From positions 2,294,001 to 2,358,000 of the forward strand of contig CM031561.1 of assembly GCA_018466975.1 (NCBI GenBank): a stretch of DNA of 64,000 nt. The letters are read 5' to 3'. The notes under the pieces were generated by a model. That model was not told where the DNA came from. It worked only from the letters and a program-made list of their open reading frames with translations, and ran no database searches. Below are positions 25,288-37,183 of this stretch, in pieces (within the stretch, counting starts at the first letter, position 1; each line of letters begins with the position of its first letter). This stretch comes from Sparassis latifolia (Eukaryota > Basidiomycota > Agaricomycetes > Polyporales > Sparassidaceae). A program made the translations under genes and the position numbers.

Positions 25288-26713
25288 TGTCAACCCTAAA
25301 CGCCGCGTCCTACCTCACCGCTCCCGGGGGAACGTTCACCGTCAAAGACGCTCCTTACTCGAAACCGGGACCTGGAGAGATCGTGATCAAGAATGCCGCT
25401 GTCGCTGTGAATCCAAGTTCGTATCAGCCTTCCACCTAGCTTCTCTCCTTTCCTTCTTTCATGATATACTTGTTTTCTCTACTTTGCTTTTTTGATGATA
25501 AGGCAATTTGCTGGGACTGATTCTGATGTGGAACACAGTGGATTGGAAAATTCAAGCTTTTGGAGCACAGTTGCCGTTTCCAAAGCAATATCCTGCCGTA
25601 AGTTCAGTCTGGCTGAGTCTGAAGGAATGGATGGATGAGGAGAGTAGGGAAGATGTTGATTAATTGGATTGACAATAGATACTTGGCGCAGACGTCGCGG
25701 GCGAGGTATATGAAGTCGGTGAGGATGTGACCAGGTTCAAGAAGGGTGATCGCGTTATTGGGTGAGTTCCGAGTCCGCATGCTCATCTATCACCCGCCAT
25801 GTTTCCTGCTCCCCATTCCATTTACTATCTACAAGCATTGACCAAACCGCATTACTACTAACTCCCCTTCCACTCAAAGCAAGCCAAGCTGGTTCCTCAC
25901 CGCCCGCCCCCAAGACGGCGGTTTCCAGCACTACACCGTTTGTATATCCAGTGTCGTCTCCCCCCTCCCAGCCAGTATCCCCTTCAAATCAGGCTGTGTC
26001 CTTCCTCTAGCTCTGTGCACGGCAGCAATGGGCCTCTATCCGTCCACTCGCTTGGCACTTCCGCTTCCGCAGCCCACAAAACCGAAGTCTATCAACAAAG
26101 TCCTCCTCATTTGGGGCGGTTCCTCCAGCACGGGGAGTGCCGCAATCCAGCTAGCCGTTGCCTCGGGCGTTACGGTTATTGCCACCGCATCGAGCAAGAA
26201 TCACGGGTTCGTCAAGGGGCTTGGAGCGAGTGCGGTGTTGGATTATCAAGATGATAAAATTATAGAGAATTTGGTTGAGATGATCAAGGGGGCCGGGGGT
26301 GAGTTTGCGGGTGCGCTTGATGCAATCGCTGAGGAGCAGACTTGGAGGGCTTGTGCGGAGGTTGTCAAAGCCTTAGGAGGCGGTAAGGTCGTGAGTAATT
26401 TGCCGACAACCTTTGTGGATGTTCCTGAAGGAGTGGAGGTCTTACCTGGTGAGTTGGACTCTTGTTTCCGTGGTGGGGACTCACTGAGACTGATGCTGAA
26501 ATGTGGGTAGTCAATAATACTTCTGCCATAGTCCAACACAAGGAAATCGTCGAAGGCATATGGACGCAGTTTGTTCCTGAAGCATTGAAGGCAGGGACTC
26601 TGAAAGCTGTGCCTGAGCCTGTCGTTGTTGGGACAGGCCTGGAAAAGATAGGGGAGGGAGTTGAACTGTGTAAGAAAGGTGTTTCAGCGGGGAAGGTGGT
26701 TGTTGAGATTTGA
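25288..26713 (+). CDS. MDR-superfamily zinc-type alcohol dehydrogenase-like oxidoreductase
   Basis: Six exons read cleanly. Start ATG at 25288 (MSTLNAASYLTAPGG). Exon 1 ends KNAAVAVNP, and splicing restores PMDWKIQAFG across an intron whose acceptor is at about 25539. Next come ILGADVAGEVYEVGEDV and TRFKKGDRVIG, the GroES-like domain signature. After further introns, an exon gives SWFLTARPQDGGFQHYT, and SIPFKSGCVLPLALCTAAMG follows. The Rossmann dinucleotide motif is LLIWGGSSSTGSAAIQ (about 26104-26151), then ATASSKNHGFVKGLGA. The last exon starts near 26511 and ends GKVVVEI before the stop. Family members are NADPH-dependent reductases, including stand-alone enoyl reductases of fungal polyketide pathways. 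No polyketide genes are nearby, so a housekeeping or detoxifying quinone/enoyl reductase is equally likely. Structural zinc Cys residues are not obvious. Confidence 0.85.
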
Positions 26714-27172
26714 GGCGTGTGGGTAACAACATACGACCCATAACCCGATACGTATGATCATGTACTTATATGTGTGTGGATGGCATACAGTGAATCCAAG
26801 CGTTCGGTTCAAGTAGCTCGTCGTTCTAAACACGATAAGCGGTGTCATTCTTGGTTCTATCCTCGCTGTTTCACTGGGGAGATCGACTCCCTGACTTTGA
26901 AGAATGTGCCAAGGAAACTGACAGCAGCCGATGATTTCGAAGGAGCAAGATTGACACTTTGAACTAGGTGTGCGAGACTAAAAATTGCGAGGATGGGAAC
27001 TCTGTCGTGCGTAAGTTAACTCCCAAAGTCCATTTCGCATATCAAATAAGTAGCTACTCATTGTCTCATTTTGTAGCCTTTTACCTCACCCTACTGTTAT
27101 GGACCTGTCCTGCCGAATGTGACTATACCGATACATACATACATTGTACACGACCGCGGAACGGTACGCGAG
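26714..27172. other. Intergenic, no gene recognised
   Basis: About 460 bases between the oxidoreductase stop and the 3' end of the convergent DUF4419 gene. Small frames here have no family features. Confidence 0.4.
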
Positions 27173-28690
27173 CTACAGAACGACGCATGAGCCCCACCAG
27201 GACGCCGCGGGCCTGGGCAGCGCTGACGGCTGCGACTCATAAATGCCAGGCCGATACAAAGTGGGCTCCCGCGTAGTGAAAAGGAACCAGTGTGGTGCAG
27301 GGCTGACCGTATCATAACCGCCCTCTGCGGCCTTTTCGTCCGCGCTACGGAACGACATGGCGATGTTGCCAGCCACCATCAGACAGTCGATCCACAGGCC
27401 ATTGTCGTACAGGAGGACGTCGGTTTCACAATATCCCTGCGTTATGTCGTCCACACTAAGCTTGGGGTAAGTTACCCCGTCGACGCTGTACAAACGCTCC
27501 CCGGCAGCTGAAGGTAGTTGGCCGTTTAAATCAACTCGCAAAAAAATTACGAATTGACTGACCTAAACCGTCTCTCTCCCATGGTGCCGCACGTAGCGGT
27601 TCTATTCCGGCTTGCCAAACCCCCTCATCTGTCCAAGGGACGAAGGCGGTGATCCAACCGCTAATAAAATCAGCCTTCTATAGCCAATCATGTAGCTGGA
27701 CTACATGCGTCCAAAATTCGACATCAGGCTCGCCGTCGAAAGCGGACACAAAACGTCGCAGTATAGGGCGCAGCATCGTCGCCCAGGCACGGGGTTGCCT
27801 CCCGAACTCGTCCAGCTTGTCCACTCGTTGCAGGAGCTTCAGCCAGTCTTCCTTTTCGCCCTCCAAGGTGACAGATGGAATGCCGCAAACGCATGCCATC
27901 ATGTAGTCGAAGTATCTGCGAGAGGAAAAAAGTTGAGAGAAGCTCGTGAGCCGACGACAATCGGGGATACGCACGACTTCAGCGTCGTCATCATCAGAGC
28001 CGAACATATCGTCGTGTCGGCGGTGGTCGTGGTGGTGAAATCGGGGAGGATCCACTCGGTGAGTGTTTTATCGACGACCTTCACACAAAAAGGTGAGATA
28101 ACAACTAAACAACAGTGCGCGATGAGAAAAAACGGCACTGACATTCTCGCGCAGTTGCTCGGCCATCTGACGCGTCATCTCTCCGAAATCGACCATGTAT
28201 CGATTTCCTTCGGCAACCACCCTCACCGTCTTCTTCCCCCCGTGCTCTACGAGCTGGCCCCGCAGTTCTTCGGCGTGTGCGTTCACGCTGCGTAGCACCC
28301 TGAATGAGCACAACTCCACCGCGGTACGCAGACTCGAATGACACACTAGAAACTAAATTGGTTCAATATGGCGATCCAGACATCATCTGGCCTGCAGAAC
28401 CAACGTGTTTAATCTCTCAGGGGTCAAAGAGCGGATCGCCGGACAGACCTTATAACGAGGTTATGATGCCCGCCGTGTGCCCTCATAGCGGCATGGACGA
28501 ATCCGTTCCCGCAGTATTCCATCGACGGCAGCGCCTCGGGACACACTGAGCTCTGAAAGACTTCGATGCATCGTCCTCTCGGACTAAGGCGCGCCCTTGT
28601 CAGCAGGTCTTTCGCGTCCTGGACCCTGTCCAGGGACTGCGGATGGACAGGCTCGGCAGAGTGTTTTGCGACCTTGAATGTGACAGGCAT
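27173..28690 (-). pseudogene. DUF4419 protein, copy 1, with an in-frame stop
   Basis: Minus-strand paralogue of the gene at 61960-63738, with the same start (MPVTF, ATG at 28690) and the same intron positions. Exon 1 reads AKHSAEPVHPQSLDRVQDAK and MEYCGNGFVHAAMRAHGGHH. After introns come PDDVWIAILNQFSF, VNAHAEELRGQLVEHGGKK and EWILPDFTTTT. An intron at 27916-27977 with good GT and CAG ends leads to YFDYMMACVCGIPSVTLEGE, KEDWLKLLQRVDKL and DGEPDVEFWTHVV, the hallmark block of DUF4419. Soon after, an in-frame TAG (27678-27680) occurs where the reading otherwise continues as DFISGWITAFVPWTDEGVWQ. The final exon gives LYSVDGVTYPKLSVDDITQG and APHWFLFTT. One nonsense codon in otherwise intact sequence suggests a recent pseudogene, or a sequencing error. 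DUF4419 has no established biochemical role. Confidence 0.75.
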
Positions 28691-29203
28691 TGTGGGGGAA
28701 GCTTAAGAGAAGTTAGTTGAGGACCTTCAGGATCGAAAATCTTTCTTTGGTTACTGTTGCGCCTCCTGAGCGTTGGCGCGTACACGTCAGTCGGGAGTCA
28801 TACGTGGTGAAGGAAGTAAACTTTCGCGGAAGCAAAGCGGGTCGGACGCAGGGCCCAATACTCCTGTGTACCAGTTGAAGGTCAGGTTGTCAGAAGTGAT
28901 TCAAACAGAGGACGGTAATCTCACCGAAAGAGTGCAAGATGAGCTACACCCACCACATAGCGCCATGTGTATCATCTGTCAGCGCCGGAAGGCATGCACA
29001 CCATGAGGGCTCCAAGAATTATCAGAGGAACGACAGGTTCCGAGGCTACTGTACAGAACAAGCAGGCTACATTGAATACTAGTACAATAAATTCCGTCAA
29101 GCAGAAATCCGATGCTGGCCGATCAAAGCGCAAACCTTCTCCAAGCCCCACCAAAAGAGGCATAGCACTAATTTTGTGATACGAACAAGAGCAGAAGCAC
29201 GCA
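28691..29203. other. Intergenic, no gene recognised
   Basis: About 510 bases between the DUF4419 start and the 3' end of the Rax1-like gene. It includes the DUF4419 promoter. No other feature is seen. Confidence 0.4.
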
Positions 29204-30840
29204 CTAATGTCGACGCGCAGGAACGGCGAGCACGATCGCAGTGAACATCTACCACCGCCGCGTCAGTCCAGAAGCAGCCAGCAGCGACAGAAAAACCACG
29301 CACCGCCGTCCACGCAAAGCCGACCCACAGGATGTCCCGCATGACGCGCCGGTGCACCGCCTGGATGCGCGGGTCGAGCACGACCTTCTCGGGCCCGAAC
29401 ACGGGTGGCCGCGAAAACCCGCCATCCTCGTCGTCCCGTTCGTCTGCAAGCGAGAACGCGGGGGGCGCGCCAGAGTCAACCGCGGACTTGATGCTGAGCG
29501 ACGACGGCTGGATGCGGAGGCGCGGCGGGCACCGCGTGCGCGCGAGGGACGGCTGCGACGACGCGCTGCCCACGCGCACCAGGGTCCCGTCTTTGTCCTT
29601 GTCCTCGGGGGACCCGAACGGAGCGATCGCGTCGAGATCCATGTCGTCCTCGCGCCCGAGGCACATGCTCATCGTGGTGCTGGTTCCGGGCGATGAGGAC
29701 GCTTTCATGCTCGGGCAGCCGCTTGCTAGCGTGCTCTGCTGCGAGTCCCACACTGGCGCACCGGCGCGCTCGCGCATCTGCACGCCGCCCATCGTGGGAG
29801 AGGTTGGTGAAGACGGGCTCAGAGTCGGTGACGGCAGCGGATCGAGGGCACGCGCCCAGTGTGCTGCCGCCTCGTCGTCCATCTCGTGCATCTCCCACAC
29901 CCGCAGCTGTGTCGCGCCTCGGCCCCATACTTGGCTGCAAAACCTGTTGTCGAAATAAGTGTCGATTCAGTATCGAAACGTATTGTGCACGTACCCCCTC
30001 CATGCAGAATACGTCTGCATGCTGCCCAGCGCGGCGAACGGAACCGCAAATAACCTCCACGCGCGACTCACTTCTGGGGGTGCGGGAACGAGCATCACGA
30101 GCAGCAGCGTTATCAAAATACTGACTACCAGGTCCACGAAGCCGACGCCGTACCAATACAACTGCTTCGGCAGGTTTATATTCGCGGACGCCGCAACGAG
30201 GAAGCGCGGAAGGGAAACGCCCTCGACCAGGGCGTACAGCTCCTCGTACGCAGGCAGGAACGCGTCAGGGTGCGTGTTCCATGAGAGCGCTCGCAGTAGC
30301 GTGTCCCGCAGTGCCGGCTCGAGCGGGAGTTCCTTTGGTGCACCTGGATGCAGGAATGTCGCGACGATACGCTCACATTCGTCACGGAACGGCTGCTCGG
30401 TGACGGTGGGGAGGCCCGGAAACGGCGCAGCGGGCACACGACCATCTGTCGAAGTCGCGGCGACGCGCTGAGCGGTGCGTGCGGGGGTGGGCAGGGCGAA
30501 AGTGAACTGCTTCGGCCCTGGAGACGCCGCTTGGATCTCCTCAGGCAGAGCAAGGAAGCGCGCGCGGTAGTCCTGGAACCAGACTACGAACTGGAGGTGC
30601 TCGAGGGTGTGCTCCTTGTGTGCGAGGTACGCCTCGAAGTCGGAGAGGCTGAGGTAATCAGTATCAGGTCGAGTTATTCGCCGGTGGCAAAATGTAAACG
30701 CACCTGATCGGAGCGCAAGTGTCGCCTGCCAGGACGTGTGCGAGGGTGATGTCAGCGAGTAGCTTGACGTTGAAGTTTGCGGCATATCGCTGAAGGACGG
30801 CGGCGTACGTGGTGCGGCGGTTGCTGTTGCGGTTGGACAT
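29204..30840 (-). CDS. RGS-domain transmembrane protein, Rax1-like
   Basis: Start ATG at 30840 (MSNRNSNRRTTYAAVLQ), stop TAG at 29204-29206. Exon 1 ends DTCAPI; the intron GTGCG...CTCAG then restores SLSDFEAYLAHKEHTLEHLQ, the start of an RGS fold. The fold continues with FVVWFQDYRARFLALP, FRDECERIVATFL and DAFLPAYEELYALVEGVS. A membrane helix follows (LVVSILITLLLVMLVP), then another hydrophobic stretch. Exon 3 (about 29943 down) begins near CSQVWGRG and carries a long Ser/Asp-rich loop, then HRRVMRDILWVGFAWTA. I place a last 52-nt intron (GTGCGTGG...GGTGGTAG, with CTGAC branch site) so that the end reads MFTAIVLAVPARRH, completing a final membrane helix; without it the frame runs on into non-hydrophobic sequence. 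Rax1 in yeasts is a bud-site/polarity membrane protein; in basidiomycetes the role is inferred. Confidence 0.8.
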
Positions 30841-33136
30841 GACAGCGGGAGAGAGGAAGGAGCGGAAGGGCAGCAAGCAGGGTGTGAGGACGTGAGGGAG
30901 ACGAGAAGTACGAAAGCAGTTGCGGAAGCCAGAGCGGAAAGCCTGGAATAGATGCGGATGGTGGAGCACGCGCGGCGGGTCGTAGGAGCGGCGGATATAT
31001 GAGCTGTGTGCTAGTCAGGGTTTGTACATCGAAGAATTCGTGCATCATGCTCGCTGCCGTGATGGGGCGCGGAAGCTCCTGCATGTGGAATAAGCTTGTC
31101 CGAATTCATCGCGAGCGCCCAGCACTATCGTACGGCATACGTGTTGCGTTGTTCTCAGGCGAGAGCGAGTTAGCCATTGGCGGAAGGGCTGACGAAGTTG
31201 ACGAGGTCGACGAGGTGTGAGACTCGAAGCACATGCCACGCACCTGCTGACCATCTCTCTCTGCTCAACTTGACTCCCGCGAACAGCCTGAGCGTCAAAC
31301 GGGTTCACCAAATTCTGTGCGTAAAACATGGACCTGCGGGGGGAGGATCGCAAGGACGTCTGCAGGCCCCGCTGTTCAAAGGCTCCTCATCCCTAGCCCC
31401 ATTCATGTTTCAGTTGATGTGGCTGGGAAGTCTAAGCTGCTCTGACTCCACCGTCATTGCTTCGAATTTTTGCCTTTGATGACACCACACGGCCCCTAAA
31501 AATGTGAGCAGTAGACTCGCGCTTGTCCAAAGTGCTTCAAAGAACGTTGACGTCCCGTGTGCCAGGGAACATGCTGAGTGCCAGGAAGCCTGTGCGGAGC
31601 TTTCGACAAAGCGCGATGGTGTTGGCTCAGGCTTTTGGATCATGAGAGTGGGGGGAAAAATGTTGGCCGTCCGATTGAGTCAAGATGTACGCCTTATATA
31701 CTAACTGTACTCGCAGACCATCAATCAGCTCGGTACTATCCTTGGGCTATAGTACGCATAGTATGCCGAGTGGCATGCCTAAAGGAGTAAGTGAGGTGCT
31801 ATAAATGGAAGGAATGCAGACTTTCCGACTAGCTTGCCCGGAATCCGCTAATATTTGTCCTACGTTGACATGTACAGTGGCAGTAAAATACACAGTAATT
31901 ATTGCGCAGTATTTGATCGCGAGGCTCCCTTCAATTTAATTACGACGGTGAACTGCGCATATCTAAATGATATACATACAATGGCGACTACGAGTAAGGA
32001 CTGACACTGAGCGCTCTTACATGAAACTGAGTGGAGAATCACAATATTTCAGGTGAATCAGACCTACCGTACACGAAATAGCTCCTCATGCCACAGACCA
32101 GCAGCACCTCGCATGCCTTCACGCACTCGCTTCGTTCAGGGTAGAAGCATCTCGTCGCCGGCATCACCACACGATCCTGTGCTGAGTAGCGCGAAAGCCG
32201 TGATGACAGGGTTCCAGCCAGTCTGACAGGAAGAGCGTTGGGACTTAGACAGAGCCGTTGTGAGAGATTGCCGCAGCCCCTTGGTTGAAGATGCAGTGCA
32301 GCATCAACTTCGGCCTTGTAGGTCCATGTGTATCCACCCTGCCCGCGAAGATATCCTCACACAGCAACGAGATCGTCCCAACGGAGGCGTTTGTGGCATC
32401 ATCTCAAAGACATAATATTAGGCCGTACAGAGAGAGCATGAAAACCAGTGTCAATTACATTACTGAATTTCCAAGCCCGTTCCGGGATCTCAACTGACAC
32501 GAAGGACAAGGGCAAATCAAGGGCAAATGTGGCTCCGACACAAAATCATTGACCGCTAAGACTATGTGACGTTGAGCTGCGCACGGTGAGTTCTCATCGG
32601 ATGAAATGTATGGAGAAACGGTAGTTGCATAGCGTACTGGCAAGGGCACCCAACTCGGGCTTTGTATGTAACGCGCTGACTGCGGAAGGGCTATGAGGAG
32701 AACAATTTTATTCTAGAGTAAATAAAATTGTCCGAGATAGAGAAAGCCGAAATGAGTATGCGCCACGCAATGTTGCATACGAATTTCGACGTGCGGGGGG
32801 AAGGTTGCGGGGCTTCGTGAGGGAGCGGAACTCGGAGGCGCGAATTCCCAAAAGGGGAATGCCAACGAGATCGGCCCGCGGAACCTTCGGAGCCTGGCAC
32901 GTAGATCTCGCGGCCAGACCATGGCGGGTCAGCCGGGGAGACGAGACCATACCTATCCAGAGCGCGGCTCACTACGTCGAGTGACCGGGGACCCGACCCA
33001 CACACAAGAGCAAGCGATGGAGTGATGACTCTGCGGAGAGAAGCACGAGTGACAGCTAAGATTGAGGCCAGCTATATGGTACAGAGTATTCTACAAGGGG
33101 GAAGGTGCGTGTGCATGAAGATGGGGAGTGTGAGTA
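30841..33136. other. Intergenic region between the Rax1-like gene and the retroelement
   Basis: About 2.3 kb with only short, domain-free frames. The right part (about 32690-33136) may be untranslated 3' sequence of the DIRS-like element, since that element needs terminal repeats beyond its last ORF. A short perfect hairpin is at 32702-32731. Confidence 0.35.
32702..32731. repeat. 11-bp perfect inverted repeat (AT-rich hairpin)
   Basis: ACAATTTTATT (32702-32712) and AATAAAATTGT (32721-32731) are perfect reverse complements separated by an 8-base loop. It lies just beyond the tyrosine recombinase end of the retroelement. It could be a transcript 3'-end structure or chance; no T-run or poly-A context settles it. 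Confidence 0.5.
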
Positions 33137-34568
33137 TTAGGTAGGAGCACACGAAACGAGACGGTGACGACGAGAGAATGAGTCCATGGCGGAGCCAATG
33201 TGTAGTGCGCGAGAAGAGTGTGATGCATTGGAAATGAAAAGAGGGAGGATCGATTCGATGCGACGCCAATACTCCAGGAACGCCTGTGATTTCCAGCGGC
33301 CTTGTGTCGCGACCACGTCCGGGTTGACACCCTGCAGGAGTAGTTCCGTGGCGCCCCCGATACGGAAGGCATGGCCCGGCATGTCTGGAAAACCGGCGGA
33401 AACCCAGATGGTATTGCAGCACTGCATGAACCAGTGCTTGGTCATGGGAGACCAGCCACCGGCCGCAGTCTCGAATGCAAAGAGGGGAGCGGAGGTGGGG
33501 ATGTCGATGTTGCAAGAGAGGTGATGGCGAAGCGCCACGAGTGGGCATGTAGAGTGAATGCGCGCTGTGATCGAGATGTCGGCGCCCTCCTGCAACGTCG
33601 TCTTGGTCCACGGGATGTGAAAGGTGGCGAACTCAGCTCCATTGGCCAGACGATCGAATGCGATGGGGAGCACGGAGCGCGAGACATGTTTGAGTGGATC
33701 AAAGAGATTGGTGCTCGGAATGACCAATTCCCCTAAACTATGCACGGGAGGTGAGTACAGGTTTGACCGGTGTGAAGAGGAGTGAGAACGGGGAGGGGGA
33801 GAGGGAGGGAGTGAGAAAGTGAGAGTAGCAAAGAGGAGAGGCCTACCGACAACAGCACCAGAAGGCGATGCTCATGAGGGCCCAGACAGCCGCGTCGAAC
33901 GCGTTCGAGAGGTCAAGGCCATCTTTGAGGATCACCATCGCTTCAATGGTGACCGGAGGACGCTTGGCCCGCTTCGAGTCGGGTGGAACCAATTTCGCAA
34001 CGCCACATCGAACGTGACGCAGCATGTCATGTCCGTGCCATACCGCACCGTTGACGGTGTGCCAGAAGTGAAGACCCGCAAGCCAGTTGGAGAGGGTGTT
34101 GTCTGAGATCGCACCGGCGGCAGATGCTGCGAATGTGGAAAGGAGCGATTCGGAGGCCGGCATGCGCTGAAGTTCTGGAATGCGATGTTGGTCACAGTAC
34201 TGAGTGAAGCGTAGGAGACCCGCTCCGTAATTGCCACGTGTAGATTCGTCAAGTGAGCATAACATGACTTGGAAGAGTTTGAGCACTGCAGTGGAGGGGA
34301 GGAGGCTATCGAGAGATCGTTGGAAGGAGTGTGAATGAGGGGTGGTCCAGAGTAGGACCCGATCACTGGTGAGAACGAGAGGGCGATGCGAGGAGGGGGC
34401 GATACAGTTCAGAGAGGATGGACGACGGGGAATGCGTACGCGTCCCCCGGATGGTGGGAGAGTGGCAACGTGCCGGACATCACTATTGACCTGTGAGAAA
34501 AAGGCAGCTGCCTCCGCGTCGATGTCAACATCTTGCAGGAGGTGGGCGATGGGAGAGGAATCATTCAT
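33137..34568 (-). CDS. Tyrosine recombinase of the DIRS-like element
   Basis: Starts at an ATG at 34568 overlapping the upstream stop. The N-terminal DNA-binding half includes LDESTRGNYGAGLLRFTQY and LSNWLAGLHFWHTVNGA. The first exon ends MSIAFWCCCR at about 33843. An intron (GTAGGCC... to ...TGCATAG, about 110 nt) joins it to LGELVIPSTN, re-creating the RLGEL context of the first catalytic Arg. The C-terminal motif HAFRIGGATELLLQG (His-x-x-Arg) is followed by GRWKSQAFLEYW, with the nucleophilic Tyr in YW. The full R-H-R-(W)-Y set is therefore present. The enzyme would integrate circular cDNA. This is the best-preserved part of the element; transcription would rely on the upstream promoter. 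Confidence 0.8.
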
Positions 34569-37183
34569 GGGAGAAGAGGGGGGCTATGGGAGCTGGGAGA
34601 GCAATGGAGAGAGGCAGACGAAGGGAGTCATCAGGGTGGATGCCACGCGACACGGGGTCCGCGAGATTGTCTTTGGTATTGACATATATGAGAGATGCTG
34701 ATAGGCCAGTGACATGGAAGACTTCTTCAGAACGACGAATGCAGAGGTTCATCTCCGCATTGTTGGAACGACCCTTCTCGAAGGCACCAATGACGCCCTC
34801 ATTGTCACTCCGAATCAGGATGCCTGCATCCCGAATACCTAGTTCGTATGCGATGAGAATGGCAATTTCGGCTGCGACGCCCTCGAGCCAACCAATGTCC
34901 CGACCGGGTACTTTCCAGCCATCGACAGCGCGCCAAGCAGCCCAGTGGCCATTCCATATGATGCCTATGCCCGTGCTGGTGGACACATCAACCCAAATAC
35001 CGTAGTCTCGAGTGGGGCCGTGAGGGGTGAGTGAGCGCGGTGCAAAGGGGATGGAGAGCTCAGTTAACCACCACTTGAGATCTGAGATGATGGAGGATCG
35101 CATGTAGCATGGGATGAAGTCCGTGTGGAAGGTGCGGAGCCAGGCGTATAGATTGCTCATGTATAAGCGACCACGTGAGTGTACAAAGGTGATGTGGGAG
35201 AGTTTCCCGATGATGCGTTCTGCTTCCTTCTTCGGTACTTGAGAGTTCTCGTATGTCTGGAGAAAGAGGAGTAGGTGAGCAGAGTATTTTAATCGTTTGC
35301 GCTCGGAGAGGGAGACGGTGTGCTGCGCAATGTCCCAGTGGAATCCGACATAATCGAAAGAGTTTGCAAATTCTTGGTCTTTCGTAGAGTGCCAAGGAAT
35401 ACATAAGGGTGCGATCAGTTCTTTCGCATAAGTGAGATCGTAGCGGTAGCGAAAGCCGTCTTCCACGAAGGGCCCAATTTCACATGGAAATCGAAAAAGT
35501 GTAAAGTCATCCACCCATTTGACGATGGGGGATACTGCGAGGGACTCCCAGACATCCACCGTGGCATCAGCGATCTCGCCTTGGAGACCTGATGCCGACG
35601 CGAGACCAAATGGTACATTATGATCCATGTAGAAGAAACTGAGAAAAAATACGACGAGAAATCGTTTGTGGTCCGGCTTCACCGGAACCATACGATATGC
35701 GCCCGCGATGTCTAATGTCGCCGCTTGTGTGCTGAGCAGCGCGGAGGAGATCTGAGTGGCATTAGTGGGGAGGCATGAGCATCTGATGCTGATGTGGGAT
35801 GACGAGTAGGGGAGATAAGTGTTAGCGATGTGAATCGTGGTCCCCCTCGATAGTGATGTGCATTTCGAGCCTATAGTAGGTGAGCATCTGGAGGGGTGAA
35901 CCCTTTTGACAGCACGACCTCTTTTCAGCGAAACGCATCCACCAGTCTCATGGGAGAATGAGAGAGAGGAAGGAAGATGGTATGAGGGAGGATCAGGAGA
36001 GCGCATGGAGTGAGTGGGGAGAGTGCGTGAGAAGAAGAGAAGAGGGAGCGTGCTAGGAGCGATAGGTAGACATCATGAAGATGGGAAACTGAGAGCCGGA
36101 GTATAGGAGTGTGCAGAAAGAGAGACCATGTACGGCTGAGAACAAACAATGTACGAAGAGAGAGGAGAGAGATAATGTGCATGAGCGATCGAAGAGAGAT
36201 GCACGTGAGAGAGAGAAGAGTGAGGGCTTACGATTTTCTCTACATCTGTCGCTTTGCCTCATCGAGTAGGATAATCCTTGGCATCAATCTCATCGTTGAC
36301 GGATTAGCCCAGCGTACCCTTATACGAGAGATGGCGACATATGCAAAATTTGTCCAGTTCGCCGCAAGCCCCCACTTTGGTCGCGACTTGGAGAGGAGAT
36401 GATCGAAAGGGTCCGATCTTTGTTTTGAGCTGCGCGCGTGAAGGGACCGGTGAAGCGGCCGAGAGCGAGTTCTTCCGAAATGTATTCACGAATGACCTCC
36501 ATATGATCGTTTGCACTCGGCAGGTTGTTGGGAGTGAAAGACTCAAGGATTGGTGCGAGATCGCCAAGTGGGAAGCTGTGTGTGATTTTGAAGCAGAGTT
36601 CAGGATATCGTGCAAGGAGGCCGGTGTTGTCAAGATAGCGCTGGAAGTCGGGCGTGGAGTAAGGAGTGAGAACAAGTGAGAAGTCAGGATCTTGATCGAA
36701 AGGAGAGGGCTCAATTTGCAGGCCATCCAGGTACACATGCGGCTCATCGGGAGTGGAGATATTTGGAGGGGGATACCACTCCACGAAATCGTCGAGAAGA
36801 CGTAGCCGCGCGCCAAGAAGGAGGGTCACGTCGCCCTCATTACGTGCATTTTCTCGTGCAGGCTCCATGCTCGCAGGAGCCGCAGAATGAACAGATATGT
36901 TGCTCGGGATGGTGCTGTTTGCAAACACATTTGGGAGAGTTGAGCTGGAAGGTGATGCAGAGGGGGGAGGAATTGGATCGCAGGACAAGCTTGTTGTTGA
37001 GGTATCGCGAGAGTGTTTCGATGCCTTGCGCTGTCGACGTTTCCGTGCATTGAGAGAACTTGTGTCCGGGCCGGCGGCAGCAGAGGCAGAGGGGAGTGGA
37101 CCCAGAGTCAGCTCCCTTGCTGTCTCGAAAGGGAGGCTTCTCCACGGAGACGTTGCGAGGGTTGCGACGGGCGTCTCGGTCAT
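34561..37183 (-). pseudogene. Reverse transcriptase-RNase H of the DIRS-like element, broken
   Basis: The N-terminal part (37183-36320) overlaps gag in another frame and includes SFPLGDLAPILESFTPNNLP and EYISEELALGRFTGPF. A shift near 36430 leads to FRSSPLQVATKVGACGELDK and ICRHLSYKGTLG. There a TAA stop interrupts SVNDEID and a TGA replaces the Trp of PTRWG, followed by an apparent intron donor. The C-terminal frame (36006-34561) carries LDIAGAYRMVPVKPDHKRF (first catalytic Asp) and WVDDF (the catalytic Asp pair). RNase H motifs are WVDVST, AAEIAIL, IRSDNEGV and NLADPVSRG. The frame ends with a TGA that overlaps the ATG of the recombinase (ATGAATGA, 34568-34561). Confidence 0.75.
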
